DNA of 64,000 nucleotides from JACCSI01 sp963815285 (lineage in GTDB: Bacteria > Acidobacteriota > Vicinamibacteria > Vicinamibacterales > UBA2999), in contig CAWFGB010000008.1 in assembly GCA_963815285.1 (NCBI GenBank), positions 1,054,001 to 1,118,000 of the forward strand, written 5' to 3'. Position numbers and translations under genes: made by a program. The notes below the pieces were generated by a model that worked only from the letters and a program-made list of their open reading frames with translations, was not told the origin of the DNA and searched no databases. Numbering within the stretch: the stretch's first letter is position 1; each line of letters opens with the position of its first letter. Shown in pieces: positions 43,589-53,060 of this stretch.

Positions 43589-45859
43589 GTGCGGCTCGCA
43601 GTATTGCTCGTGTTGTTCTTTGCCTCCGGGGTCTGCGGTCTGATCTATCAGGTGCTGTGGCTGCGGATGCTTGCGCTCGTGTTTGGCGTGACCGTCTACG
43701 CGGCCAGCACCGTTCTCGCGGCCTTCATGGCCGGGCTTGCCACGGGCAGCGCGCTCGCCGGCCGCGTGATTGCGAGGGTGAGTCGTCCCCTCGTGGTGTT
43801 TGGCGTCGCGGAGATTCTCATCGGTGTGTCGGCGTTGCTCACCCCGGTGGCGCTCGACGCGGCGACCGGGCTGTATGCCCGCCTCTATCCGATGACCGGT
43901 GGTTCACTCCCGGTGCTCACGGCGGCGCGACTCGTGACCGGCTTCGTGGTCCTCCTCGTGCCGACGATTCTGATGGGGATGACGCTGCCTGTGTTGAGCG
44001 CCTCCACGCTCGTGCGCGGATCCTCGTTTGGCACTCGCGTCAGCGCGCTCTACGCCATCAACACCGCCGGAGCCGTTACCGGTGCCGCGCTCACGGGCTT
44101 TTATCTGATCGGCGCCATCGGCATCCAGAACTCGTTTCTCCTCGGCGCGACGATCAACGTTGTCGTCGGCATCATTGCGTTGGTCCTGGCTGGACGCGTG
44201 AACGAAGGGGTGAACGTCCTCACCAGCCTCTCGGAGCCAATGCTGCAAACGCCCATGTCGTGGGCCCCGAGCCCTCGCGCGATAGCCGCCGTCGTCGGGA
44301 TCTCAGGGCTGGTCGCGCTCGCCCTGGAGATTGTGTGGTTCCGGACCCTGGTTCAGTACCTGACGGCCACGACATACGCGTTCACGACGATGCTGGCAAC
44401 GGTGCTGGCCGGCATCGCCATCGGTGGCGCGATCGGAGCCCGGCTGCTGCGGAAGCCGCGGGACTGGACGGCGGCTCTGACGCTGATTCAGTTGGCGGCC
44501 AGCCTGCTGGTGCTCGCGTCCGCAATCTTTCTCGGCAGGAGCTACGCGGCCGGGTGGCGAACGAGCGGCGAGTGGCAAGCGAGCGCGGCGGCGATCCTGC
44601 CAGTCGCCATCCTGATGGGACTCGCGTTTCCTATCGCGATTCACCTGGCGGCCGCCGGCGATCGAATCGATTCGCCGACACGACTCGCTCGCAGGGTCGG
44701 CAAGTTGTATTCCACCAACGTGATCGGTGCGATCGTTGGCGCGCTCCTCGGGGGGTTCCTGCTCCTGCCGTGGCTCGGGGCCCGGCGCGCGCTCATCGTG
44801 CTGGCTGGCCTTTACGGTGCCAGTGCTCTGCTGCTCGTGTGGGGCCACCCGTCGCGACGGAAGCTGTTGACGGCGGTCGCCGCCTCAATGGCGCTGTTCG
44901 CGTGGCTCGCTACCGAAGTGCCGGATCCTTTTGCTGCGGCTTACGCGCGGCGCCACGGACAGGACATGCGCGAGTTCTGGCGCGAGGAGGGAGTGCAGAC
45001 CGCCGTCAGTGTGCACGCGAGCGAATTTCGCCGCTCGCTTTACATGGACGGCCTGCACCAGGCCAACGATACTCCCGACATGGTCCGGCAGCACCGCATC
45101 ATCGGCCACTTGCCGATGGTGCTGCATCCGGCGCCGCACGACGCGCTGGTCATCGGCCTTGGCGGCGGGGCGACGCCGGGGGCCGTCAGCCAGTACCCGG
45201 GCACGCGCGTCCAGGTCGTAGAACTATCGGAGAGCGTCCGTAAGGCGGCCTCGTTGTTCGCGCACGTCAACTACAACGTTCTGAACCAGCCGAATGTCCG
45301 TGTCCGCGTGGACGACGGCCGCAGCTTCCTGACGCTTTCCGGCGAGACGTTCGACGTCATTACCGCCGACATCATTCAGCCAATTCATGCCGGGGCCGGC
45401 AATCTCTACTCGCGCGAATATTTCTCGCTGGTGCGCGAAGCGCTCAACGACAGCGGCCTGGTGCTCCAGTGGATTGGCCATCGCGAGCCATCACAGTACG
45501 CTCTCATCATGCGCACCTTTCTGGATGTCTTCCCTCACGCGACGCTCTGGTTCGACGGCAATCTGATGGTGGGTTCCGTCCAGCCGCTTCGACTTGATCC
45601 GGCCACGGTCAGCGCTAAGCGGGCATCACCGGTCACCGCGCGGGCACTGGACGACATCGGCCTGACGTCGTTCGACGTGCTGGCAAATTGGTATACGGCT
45701 GGACCTGAGGCAATGCGCCGGTTTGTCGGTCCTGGTCCGTTGCTTACCGATGATCGCCCGCTGGTGGAATATCACCGATCTCTTCCGCACGACGCCGGGC
45801 CTCTCGATTTGTCGACGTTGCGCAGTGATTTCAGTGAAGTGGTTGGGTTGGTCAGGTAG
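43589..45859 (+). CDS. membrane protein with spermidine synthase-like domain
   Basis: 756 residues from GTG 43589. Residues 1-440 contain about 12 hydrophobic helices with repeated motifs (GLIYQVLWLRMLALVFG, LPVLTAARLVTG, YAINTAGAVTGAALTG and YSTNVIGAIVGALLGG). The C-terminal domain (about 450-740) is a SpeE-like Rossmann methyltransferase/aminopropyltransferase fold: ALVIGLGGGATPGAVSQYP, VRVDDGRSFL and FDVITADIIQP. Fused proteins of this kind are common in bacteria, and their reaction is not settled. No other polyamine genes are near. Confidence 0.83.
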   Translation: MRLAVLLVLFFASGVCGLIYQVLWLRMLALVFGVTVYAASTVLAAFMAGLATGSALAGRVIARVSRPLVVFGVAEILIGVSALLTPVALDAATGLYARLYPMTGGSLPVLTAARLVTGFVVLLVPTILMGMTLPVLSASTLVRGSSFGTRVSALYAINTAGAVTGAALTGFYLIGAIGIQNSFLLGATINVVVGIIALVLAGRVNEGVNVLTSLSEPMLQTPMSWAPSPRAIAAVVGISGLVALALEIVWFRTLVQYLTATTYAFTTMLATVLAGIAIGGAIGARLLRKPRDWTAALTLIQLAASLLVLASAIFLGRSYAAGWRTSGEWQASAAAILPVAILMGLAFPIAIHLAAAGDRIDSPTRLARRVGKLYSTNVIGAIVGALLGGFLLLPWLGARRALIVLAGLYGASALLLVWGHPSRRKLLTAVAASMALFAWLATEVPDPFAAAYARRHGQDMREFWREEGVQTAVSVHASEFRRSLYMDGLHQANDTPDMVRQHRIIGHLPMVLHPAPHDALVIGLGGGATPGAVSQYPGTRVQVVELSESVRKAASLFAHVNYNVLNQPNVRVRVDDGRSFLTLSGETFDVITADIIQPIHAGAGNLYSREYFSLVREALNDSGLVLQWIGHREPSQYALIMRTFLDVFPHATLWFDGNLMVGSVQPLRLDPATVSAKRASPVTARALDDIGLTSFDVLANWYTAGPEAMRRFVGPGPLLTDDRPLVEYHRSLPHDAGPLDLSTLRSDFSEVVGLVR

Positions 45860-45919
45860 GCGGCCTGCCCGCTGACTTGGCATGTCAATTGAAGAGCCAC
45901 GGCTTGAAGGAGGATTCCC

Positions 45920-46789
45920 GTGGCACGTCCAATCTGGCGCGGCAGCCTTTCGTTTGGCCTTGTCGCCATTCCTGTTCAGCTGCACACCGCTGTCCGTGAG
46001 AACCGGCCGAAGTTCCGCCTGCTCCACGCCAAGGACAAGTCGCCGATCAAGTACGAGCGCGTTTGCCAACGAGACGGCACGCCAGTCGCTTGGGAGGATC
46101 TCGTCAAGGGCTACGAGTACGAGAAGGGGCGATATGTCGTGTTGACCAAGGACGATTTCAAGGCCGCGGCACTCGAAAAGGACCGCCGGGTCCAGGTGTC
46201 GGACTTCGTGCCCGCGGAGTCAATCGACGATCGCTACTTCGATCAGCCGTATTACCTCTTGCCAGACAAGAGCGGGGAACATGCTTACGCCGTGTTTCAA
46301 CAGGCGCTCGAACAGACCGGTCGCATCGGCATCGGCAAGGTGGTGATGCGGGAACGTCAGCACTTGGTGGCGGTCGAAAGCATCGACAACCGCCTGGTGC
46401 TCACCATGCTGCGGTTCGCCAATGAAATCGTCGAAGCGCCGGAATTGGCCGCGGTCGATCGCGTCAAGGTCCCCGCAAAGGAAATCAAGCTCGCCACTGA
46501 CCTGATCGGGGCGCTGGCCGCCGACTGGAAGCCCGAGCAGTACAAGGACGATTATCAGGAGAACCTGCAGGAAGTCATCAACTCAAAGCTCAAAGGCGAG
46601 ACCATCGAGCTCGAGGAGAAGGGTCGGCCGATGCGGGCGGAGGTCATCGACCTGGCCGAGCGGCTGCGGGCGAGCCTGAAAGCCGCCGAGGGATCGCGCA
46701 AGTCCCGGGCGTCGAAACCCTCGTCTTCGTCGTCGAAAGCCCGTACGAAAACACGCGGCACCAAGGCCAGGCGCAAAAGGGCCGCATGA
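45920..46789 (+). CDS. ku: Ku protein, non-homologous end joining
   Basis: 289 residues from GTG 45920, with a near-perfect AAGGAGG 6 bases upstream. RPIWRGSLSFGLVAIPVQLHTA is the bacterial Ku start; EKGRYVVLTKDDFKAAALEK and IGIGKVVMRERQHLVAVES are conserved core parts. The C-terminal 35 residues are Ser/Lys/Arg-rich, the DNA-binding extension seen in many bacterial Ku proteins. Ku homodimers encircle broken ends and recruit LigD, which is not in the window. The AI-2E family gene overlaps its stop (ATGA). Confidence 0.92.
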   Translation: MARPIWRGSLSFGLVAIPVQLHTAVRENRPKFRLLHAKDKSPIKYERVCQRDGTPVAWEDLVKGYEYEKGRYVVLTKDDFKAAALEKDRRVQVSDFVPAESIDDRYFDQPYYLLPDKSGEHAYAVFQQALEQTGRIGIGKVVMRERQHLVAVESIDNRLVLTMLRFANEIVEAPELAAVDRVKVPAKEIKLATDLIGALAADWKPEQYKDDYQENLQEVINSKLKGETIELEEKGRPMRAEVIDLAERLRASLKAAEGSRKSRASKPSSSSSKARTKTRGTKARRKRAA

Positions 46790-47865
46790 CCCGGCTTCAA
46801 CGCTATTCGCTAGTGGTGATCGCCACCGTCCTGACTGTGGCCGCCCTGAGACTGGCGGATGGATTCTTCGTCCCGCTGGTTTTCGCCCTGGTCCTCGCCC
46901 TCGCGCTCGCGCCCATCGTGCGCCGCCTGGAACGGTTCATGGCACGATGGGTGGCGTCGGCCCTGGTCGTCATGATGGCGATCGGTAGTGCGGGTGCGAT
47001 GGTGTACGGCCTGAGCGACGAAGCGGCCTATGCGATCGCGGAACTTCCCGACGCGACCCGCACACTTCGTGAGAACCTGCGTAGACTGGCCAACCGGCGA
47101 GAAGGCACGCTGTCCAAGATCCAGCAAGCGGCCAGCGAATTACAAGAAACGGCGACCGAAAACTCCGACCGGCCGCTCACGCCCAAAGGGGTCACGCCAG
47201 TGCAGGTGATCGCACCTCCTGTGGATTTCAGCAACTTCGTGTGGTTCGGCTCACGGGGCATTCTCGCGGGCCTCGGCGCGGCAGCCGTGATCGGCTTTCT
47301 CGTGTATTTTCTCCTCGCCGCCGGCGAGCTGTTCAAGCGCAAATTCGTCCGGCTGGCAGGCGAGAAGCTCTCACAGCGCCGGATCACGCTGCAGGTCATC
47401 GAACAGATCGGGGATCGTGTGGCGAAGGCCTTGCTGCACCTGGGATTCGCCAGCATCCTCGTCGGGATCGCCACCTGGGGAATGCTGTCGTGGTTCGGCG
47501 TTCGCTACGCCGGCCTCTGGGGCCTGGCGGCAGGACTGATGAACTGCATTCCGTACCTGGGCCCGGCCGTGGTGGCCGTGGGCCTGTTTCTCGCGGGGCT
47601 GCTGCAGTTCGACTTACCGACCGCCCTCATGATTGGTGGCGTGTCGATGGTGATCACCGCCATCGAGGGTTTCCTGTTCACGCCGATCGTCTTTGGCCGG
47701 TCCATCGCGCTCAATCCGGTGGCCGTGTTCGTCTCGTTCATGTTCTGGGGCTGGCTGTGGGGGATTCCCGGAATGTTTCTCGCGTTGCCGCTCCTGACGA
47801 TCATCAAGACGATCGCCGAGTCGGTGGAGGATCTTGCACCCCTGGCGGAGATGCTCTCAGACTGA
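46786..47865 (+). CDS. AI-2E (PerM/YdiK) family transporter
   Basis: 359 residues with about eight membrane helices in the two blocks typical of the family: an N-terminal pair (LADGFFVPLVFALVLALALAPIVRRLERF) and a C-terminal group with GLWGLAAGLMNCIPYLGPAVVAVG, the conserved proline motif, and GFLFTPIVFGRSIALNPVAVFVSFMFWGWLWGIPGMFLALPLL. It exports an unknown small solute; autoinducer-2 export is known only for some members. It is coupled to ku. Confidence 0.88.
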   Translation: MTRLQRYSLVVIATVLTVAALRLADGFFVPLVFALVLALALAPIVRRLERFMARWVASALVVMMAIGSAGAMVYGLSDEAAYAIAELPDATRTLRENLRRLANRREGTLSKIQQAASELQETATENSDRPLTPKGVTPVQVIAPPVDFSNFVWFGSRGILAGLGAAAVIGFLVYFLLAAGELFKRKFVRLAGEKLSQRRITLQVIEQIGDRVAKALLHLGFASILVGIATWGMLSWFGVRYAGLWGLAAGLMNCIPYLGPAVVAVGLFLAGLLQFDLPTALMIGGVSMVITAIEGFLFTPIVFGRSIALNPVAVFVSFMFWGWLWGIPGMFLALPLLTIIKTIAESVEDLAPLAEMLSD

Positions 47866-47871
47866 CCGCGC

Positions 47872-48294
47872 TCAGGCGTGACGCCGCGCCGCGCTGGCAG
47901 CATCGAGCGGAAACCAGACCGTGAACGTGGTGCCACGACTCGGGGTGGTCGTCAGTCTGAGTGCGCCGTGATGACTGCGCATGATGCCCTGCACGGCCGC
48001 GAGGCCGAGGCCGCGTCCATGCTGCTTGGTCGAGAAGAACGGCTCGAAGATGCGGGCTTGAGTGGCGCGATCCATGCCGGGCCCATTGTCGGCTACTTGG
48101 ACGAAGGCGAAACGACCAGGGCCGGCATCGGCGCTGAATGTCATCTCCCCGAGCGCGTCGGCGTCGAGGTCTTCGATCCCGCCCGACACCTTTACCATGC
48201 CACCGTCATCGACGGCTTCCGCGGCGTTGACAATGAGGTTCATGACGACCTGCCGCACTTGCGTCGGGTCCACCTTGATCTGCGGCAGCGGTCC
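47872..48294 (-). pseudogene. sensor histidine kinase, ATPase domain after a frameshift
   Basis: This carries the HATPase_c part of the kinase: PLPQIKVDPTQVRQVVMNLIVNAAEAV (N box), VADNGPGM (G1), IFEPFFSTKQHGRGLGLAAVQGI (F and G2 boxes) and GTTFTVWFPL at the end. It resumes the upstream gene one base out of frame at about 48294. A full-length joined protein would have about 598 residues. It converges with the AI-2E gene, 6 bases apart. Confidence 0.78.
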
Positions 48295-49667
48295 GGTATC
48301 CGCAGGTACTCGAGCGTGCAGTGACGCGCCACCGAGGCCTGCAGCAAGTCGTGCATCTCGCGCACGAGCTCGTCGAGATCGACCAATTCGGCGATGACCC
48401 GGCCCTCACCGGCGTAGGCCAGCATCTTGGAGACCAGCTCCGCCGCCCGCTGGGCGCCAATCACAATCGAGTCGGCGCTCTTGCGCACGGCCGGGTTGGT
48501 GGCCGCCATCGAGATGAGATCCGCGTTGCCCAAAACGCTGGTGAGCAGATTGTTGAAATCATGCGCCAAGCCGCCGGCGAGTACGCTCAGGCTCTCGAGC
48601 CGCTGCTGCTCCTGGACCCGCAAGTCCAGCGCGCGACGTTCGAGATCAGCCTTGCGGCGCGCCGACATGTCTCGCGCGATCACGAGCCAGCCGGCAAATC
48701 GCTCGTGACTGTCGCCGACCGGCTTGACTTCGACTTCGAGAAAGCGACCATCGGTCCCGATGACGGCGGGAAGTACAGGGTGGCCATCGTCGCTGATGGC
48801 GTATGTCCACCACGGGACCACTTCGTTGAGATGACGTCCGATGCTGTCCGCCGAACATCTCGCGACGCGCTCAGCTGCGAGGTTGAAGTCTACGAGGCGC
48901 TGCTCGGTGTCCAGGACAATCACGGCTTCGTCAAGGTTATCGACCACGAGGTCGCGGGCAATCGGCACGAGCCCGAAAAGGCGGTGCCGATAAACCCCCC
49001 AGAGCAGCGCTCCGCCTGATACCGCAAAGCCGACCGGTGTGAAGTCGAGGCCGGGAGGAAGCGCCCTGCTGACATAGAGGATGTTGCCAATCCATGGCAG
49101 CAGCGCTCCGCCGAGAAACAGCGCCGTCTGGCGTCGATACGGCAGCGGAAAGCGCCGCACGCTCTGCAGGAGCAGAATCGTGCCGGCGGTGAGGCACAAG
49201 TAGTTGTAAGCGACGGCAATCCAGAACCCTGGTCCGTGGTGGTACACGAGTCGCACCCCGGTGGCGGTGGTCACAGGCTCCACGCCGACCCAGAGCCAGT
49301 GATGCCATGGGTTGGTGAACGCCATCACCAGGGTAGTCAGGGGGAGGGCCCACAGGATCCATTGCGCCGCCTTGTCGCGCAGCCAGCGCCACCGCGCGTA
49401 CTCGCTGGCGAAGATCAGCCACAGTGGCGCGACCGCGACGATGCCGATGTATTGGAACTGCGCGAGCCTGACGCGCAGGCTGATCGAATCGACGACCGCA
49501 TGTAGCGCGGCGATGAATGCCCAGTAGGCAATGGCGAACATCGCCAGCGCGAACGCGCCGCCGCCCGGCATAGTCCGTCGTGCGCGCGCAACGATGCCGG
49601 CCCAGACGGCCAGGCCGGCCGAGGCAAGCAAGACGAGGGCATGGAGAATCGGACTCCAGGTCATCAA
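48240..49667 (-). pseudogene. 7TM-PAS sensor histidine kinase, N-terminal part before the frameshift
   Basis: Residues 1-215 have seven hydrophobic helices of the histidine kinase N-terminal 7TM type. A PAS domain (about 225-330, NLDEAVIVLDTEQRLVDFNLAAERVA...) and the HisKA H-box GGLAHDFNNLLTSVLGNAD (His about 363) follow. The frame fails after CTLEYLRIPDR, near 48290-48300, where one base seems to be missing, and the ATPase domain continues in another frame. No response regulator lies beside it. The family with a FNNLL box often pairs with an unlinked or fused receiver. Confidence 0.78.
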
Positions 49668-49691
49668 TTTCAGCCTACCGAAAGACGCCCG

Positions 49692-50579
49692 TTAGGCGAC
49701 GGCGGCCTGTTCCTGTTTTTTCTCCTCTTTGCGCTCGACTTTCGTCGCCGATGCCTCCCAGTCCGCGTCGAACACCTTGAGCAGACTGCGTGTCACCGTT
49801 GGATTGTTGATGAGCAATCCGACTTCACGCCGCTTGTCGAGCTCCACCTTGCGGAGGCTCTGACTGCCGACAAACGCCCGCGTGCCGTCGCGCACGATAG
49901 CGCGGACGTGCAGCCGCAGGGTCTTCAGCGAGCGCACGGCGACATCGCCATTGGGACCCTTGAGGCTACCGAGAACACGAACGCGGACGCCACGCGCTGC
50001 AAGCTCCTTGAGGAGCTTGACCATGAGCGGGTCCTGGATCTTCTCGTCGTAGATTGAGAGGTCCTTCTTGGCCCCCTTCAGGAAGGTGGTCAACATAGTG
50101 CGCGACGTCTCGGGGCTGACGACGAGATTCGAGCGCGACGGCGTGTACACAGTGCGGGTGACGTCCGCCTCGAACAATTTGATCCCTTCCTGGACCGTGC
50201 GTTTGTCGCGTGTGGCGAGACCGAAGCTGCGGCTCTTCAGGGTGTCCAGCTTGGTGAGGTTGAAGCCGAAGACGTGCAGCACGTCGTCGGCGACGAGGAA
50301 CTTGGCGTGGTATCGGAGCAGTTGGTCGGCGGTGCGTGTGACGGTGAGCCCGGCATCGAGCATGCGCTTTTCGAGTTTGCGCAGGTGTGCCTCGCCACCG
50401 CGATTGGTGTGCGCGATCAGGGCGCGGACGAGCACGCCGCGCTGGACGGCAGCGGCCAAAGCCTTCTCGATCTCCGGCCGGTCCAGCCGAAAGATGCAGA
50501 TGTAGATGGCGCGGCGCGCCCTGCGGATGGCCTGGATGACCGGTTCGATGCCCGCTTCAGGTTGCGTAATCAGCTTCAC
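49692..50579 (-). CDS. phospholipase D-like protein with one degenerate HKD motif
   Basis: 295 residues, no signal peptide. The first HKD site is intact (His91, Lys93 in YHAKFLVADD). The second reads LHVRAIVRDGTRAFVGSQSL, His224-Val-Arg226, with Arg in place of Lys. PLD enzymes use both halves to cleave phosphodiesters, so activity or specificity may be altered. The C-terminus (VERKEEKKQEQAAVA) is charged and disordered. The DUF4956 gene lies 15 bases upstream on the same strand. Confidence 0.8.
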   Translation of the reverse strand: MKLITQPEAGIEPVIQAIRRARRAIYICIFRLDRPEIEKALAAAVQRGVLVRALIAHTNRGGEAHLRKLEKRMLDAGLTVTRTADQLLRYHAKFLVADDVLHVFGFNLTKLDTLKSRSFGLATRDKRTVQEGIKLFEADVTRTVYTPSRSNLVVSPETSRTMLTTFLKGAKKDLSIYDEKIQDPLMVKLLKELAARGVRVRVLGSLKGPNGDVAVRSLKTLRLHVRAIVRDGTRAFVGSQSLRKVELDKRREVGLLINNPTVTRSLLKVFDADWEASATKVERKEEKKQEQAAVA

Positions 50580-50594
50580 GGCGCCTCGCAGTAA

Positions 50595-51371
50595 TTAGCC
50601 CTTAGTCTTGAGCCGTTCAGTCCACTCGACCGCACCCTTGCCGCTGGCCACCAGTGCGGTCAGGGCGTTGGACACGCGGTCGGTATGCAGGCTGCGCGGC
50701 ACGGTGATGAGATAGGACACTTCCTCTTCCGACTGACCTCGTAGTTCGTAATCTGCGTTGAAGCGGCGCAGCACGGCCTCGATGCGAGGCCGCAGCACTG
50801 CGGTCTTTTCCCCGAGCTTGATCGACAGCTCCCAGACGCGGGTCTGAGGTTCGAAGCTTTCGATGATCCACAAGGCCAGGACGAGAAACAGGGTGCCGAA
50901 CACGGCCAGCCCGAACAGACCCACGCCGGCTGCGAGCCCGACCGATAGAGCGCACAACATGACGACGGCGTCTTTCGGATCGTCGATCTTCGAACGATAG
51001 CGTATGAGGTTGGCCGCCCCCACGATGCCAAACGCTCTCGCCAGGCTGGCTCCGACGACGAGCATGATCAAGGCACCGACGACGGCCAGGACGATCTGGG
51101 TCTGCACAACCGCCGGCTGACGGGGCGGCGTGCCGCGTCGGCGCGGGCGCAGGGCCAGGGCCGTCCCAAGGACTGCGGCCACTGGCAGGCGAATGGCCGA
51201 GGCGATCAATTCAGCCTGGAGCTCCTCGAGATCGACCCTCATCGGGCCGTACGGACTTTCTTCCTGGCCGGTCGGCAAAGGTGGAAACTGTTGCGACGCA
51301 GGCGGCTGCGCGAGAGCCACGGAGAGCGGCGCCGTGGCCAGGAACAATGCAATTAGCAGACGTGTGATCAC
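50595..51371 (-). CDS. DUF4956 domain membrane protein with signal peptide
   Basis: 258 residues from GTG 51371. A signal peptide (1-22), a short periplasmic stretch and about four membrane helices follow. SLARAFGIVGAANLIRYRSKIDDPKDAVVMLCALSVGLAAGVG is the DUF4956 hallmark. The C-terminal 80 residues form a soluble alpha/beta domain (FNADYELRGQSEEEVSYLITV). Family members often accompany polyphosphate VTC-type polymerases, but none is seen here. The start overlaps the metallophosphoesterase stop (GTGA). Confidence 0.82.
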   Translation of the reverse strand: MITRLLIALFLATAPLSVALAQPPASQQFPPLPTGQEESPYGPMRVDLEELQAELIASAIRLPVAAVLGTALALRPRRRGTPPRQPAVVQTQIVLAVVGALIMLVVGASLARAFGIVGAANLIRYRSKIDDPKDAVVMLCALSVGLAAGVGLFGLAVFGTLFLVLALWIIESFEPQTRVWELSIKLGEKTAVLRPRIEAVLRRFNADYELRGQSEEEVSYLITVPRSLHTDRVSNALTALVASGKGAVEWTERLKTKG

Positions 51372-52333
51372 TGTTGGGTCGGCCGCGGCGGTTGACGGGT
51401 TAACGAGCCCGAATCGATGCGACGACCCGTGCGCGAGAGGGTCTGGAAGTGCATCACGTCGTCGGCGACTTCGACCAGCATGTAACTGTTGTCGGTGTCG
51501 AAGCCTACTTCAGTAATGGCCGTTTTCTGAATATCACCGCGCCGGAGCTTGGCGGAGCCGCCGGCGGTGAAATAGTAGATGCCCTTCTGCGGCTTCAGCC
51601 GCTCATAGAAATGCTCGTGACCGGCAAAGGCCGCATTGAGGCCGTACTTCAGGAAAATGGGTTCGACTTGGTCCCGCAGGTCGACCTCCGAACCGTGGCG
51701 TCCGCCGGACGAATACAGAGGGTGGTGGAAGAAGGCAATTTTCCAGTCAGAGCCGGACGCGGCGAGTTCCTTGTCGAGCCATTCGAGTTGTTCGCGAGTC
51801 ATGTAGTTGCTGTCGAGTCCGAAAAAGCGGACGCCGGGACTGCCAAGCTTGTCCTTCTTGAAGGAGTAGAAGCGCTTGCCGTCCATGTTGAACCCCTTGT
51901 AGTAGATCTGATTGGGGTCGTCGTGATTGCCCAACGACGCATAGAAAAGAATCTTCGCGTCGAGCAAGGGCTTGTATGGGACTTCGAACTTTCTGGCATA
52001 GTCTTGCGGCCGCTCGGACCCGTACATGTTGTCGCCGACCATGATGACGAACTCATACGGAAACGTGCCGTGCGATGTCCACAACTGTGCCGCCACGTCG
52101 TACTGGGGACGCTCTCCGGTGCCGGTATCCCCCAGGACCGCAAAACGAATCGACGTCTGCGCGACCGGTGGGAGCGTTTCATTGGCCGCGACCGCCGGCG
52201 CGCCGTCCCGCCCTGCGCTGATCGCTGACGCCGCGATGTCGCGGGACTGCGGCACCGTTTGCGACGGCATGGCACATGCCGCCGTCACAACCAGGAGCGC
52301 CGCCCACAGAATCGTTCGAAACCTGCTCGCCAT
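51368..52333 (-). CDS. lipoprotein metallophosphoesterase (purple acid phosphatase-like)
   Basis: 321 residues. The lipobox VTAACAM (Cys about 20) indicates an exported lipoprotein. The calcineurin-type metal site is complete: VLGDTGTGE, VGDNMYG, LGNHDD, FFHHPLYSSG and FAGHEHFYE. It hydrolyses phosphate esters outside the cytoplasm. It is a paralogue of 53061-54050 on the other strand; the two share the order and wording of every motif. It is co-transcribed with DUF4956 and PLD. Confidence 0.88.
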   Translation of the reverse strand: MASRFRTILWAALLVVTAACAMPSQTVPQSRDIAASAISAGRDGAPAVAANETLPPVAQTSIRFAVLGDTGTGERPQYDVAAQLWTSHGTFPYEFVIMVGDNMYGSERPQDYARKFEVPYKPLLDAKILFYASLGNHDDPNQIYYKGFNMDGKRFYSFKKDKLGSPGVRFFGLDSNYMTREQLEWLDKELAASGSDWKIAFFHHPLYSSGGRHGSEVDLRDQVEPIFLKYGLNAAFAGHEHFYERLKPQKGIYYFTAGGSAKLRRGDIQKTAITEVGFDTDNSYMLVEVADDVMHFQTLSRTGRRIDSGSLTRQPPRPTQQ

Positions 52334-52366
52334 GTTGCCCCTCGACGCGCTGCAAAAGCTGCGCTT

Positions 52367-52978
52367 TTACCTCGGAATGGGAAAGACGTTCCTGAGAATG
52401 TCCACGATAACGTTTCCGGTCACGTCGCGCAGGATCAAATCTCGCCCGACCATGCGGTACTCGAGTTCCTTCGGCAACTCGGGTAGCACCTTGAGAAGAT
52501 TAGCCGGAAACGTCGCCAGCGGCAGCACCGGCGGATAGACCATATTGACCGCGATCTTGACGTCCTTGGGTAATTCGACGAGCAGGGCCTTCCGGTCGGT
52601 GACCGGGCGCTTGGCAAAGTCGTCCCGGATGATCTTGATCAAGTGGGGCTGATACTCCTTGATGAAGAAGTCGCCTTCCTTGGCGTCCGGCCGCTGCTTG
52701 ATCAGCGTCGCGCCCAGTGCGGCCTCGCGTTTGGCGATTTCCTCAGGACTCGACGTTTGCGTGATGGGCGGCACCATCTTTTCCACGTTGTTGTGGTAGG
52801 TCACGTATTCCTGCAGCCGATCGAGGAATGCCTTGGTCGCCGCGCCATACTCGTTGACGTGGCCCGGCGGGGCCGGGGCCTGCGCGCCCGGTTTCACAGC
52901 CTGGGCAGCCGCACGCTCGGGGCTGGCGCACGCGAGGGCCGCCATCAACCCGAACATTGCCGGTCTTGTGAATCTCAT
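52367..52978 (-). CDS. secreted protein of unknown function
   Basis: 203 residues from ATG 52978, with GAGGG 6 bases upstream; ATG 52984 is possible but too close to that site. The signal peptide runs to about residue 27 (ALACASPERAAAQA). The body is helical (YGAATKAFLDRLQEYVTYHNNVEKMVPPI) with a C-terminal part rich in hydrophobic beta (ELEYRMVGRDLILRDVTGNVIVDILRNVFP). No family recognised. It stands upstream of and on the same strand as the phosphoesterase lipoprotein, and shares a short divergent promoter region with the second phosphoesterase. Confidence 0.68.
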   Translation of the reverse strand: MRFTRPAMFGLMAALACASPERAAAQAVKPGAQAPAPPGHVNEYGAATKAFLDRLQEYVTYHNNVEKMVPPITQTSSPEEIAKREAALGATLIKQRPDAKEGDFFIKEYQPHLIKIIRDDFAKRPVTDRKALLVELPKDVKIAVNMVYPPVLPLATFPANLLKVLPELPKELEYRMVGRDLILRDVTGNVIVDILRNVFPIPR

Positions 52979-53060
52979 GTGCATCCCTCGTTTCTCAACG
53001 GGTGAGCCATCAAGGAATATGCCAGATGCCAGCGGGTCCGGAACGTGCAAGGGATGTGAC

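Noticed and set aside
43528..45243. 571-codon plus-strand open frame overlapping the spermidine-synthase-like gene
   Set aside because: It is Arg/Gly/His-rich without any family motif; the overlapping GTG 43589 frame has clear membrane and SpeE domains. Such long shadows are normal at this GC content.
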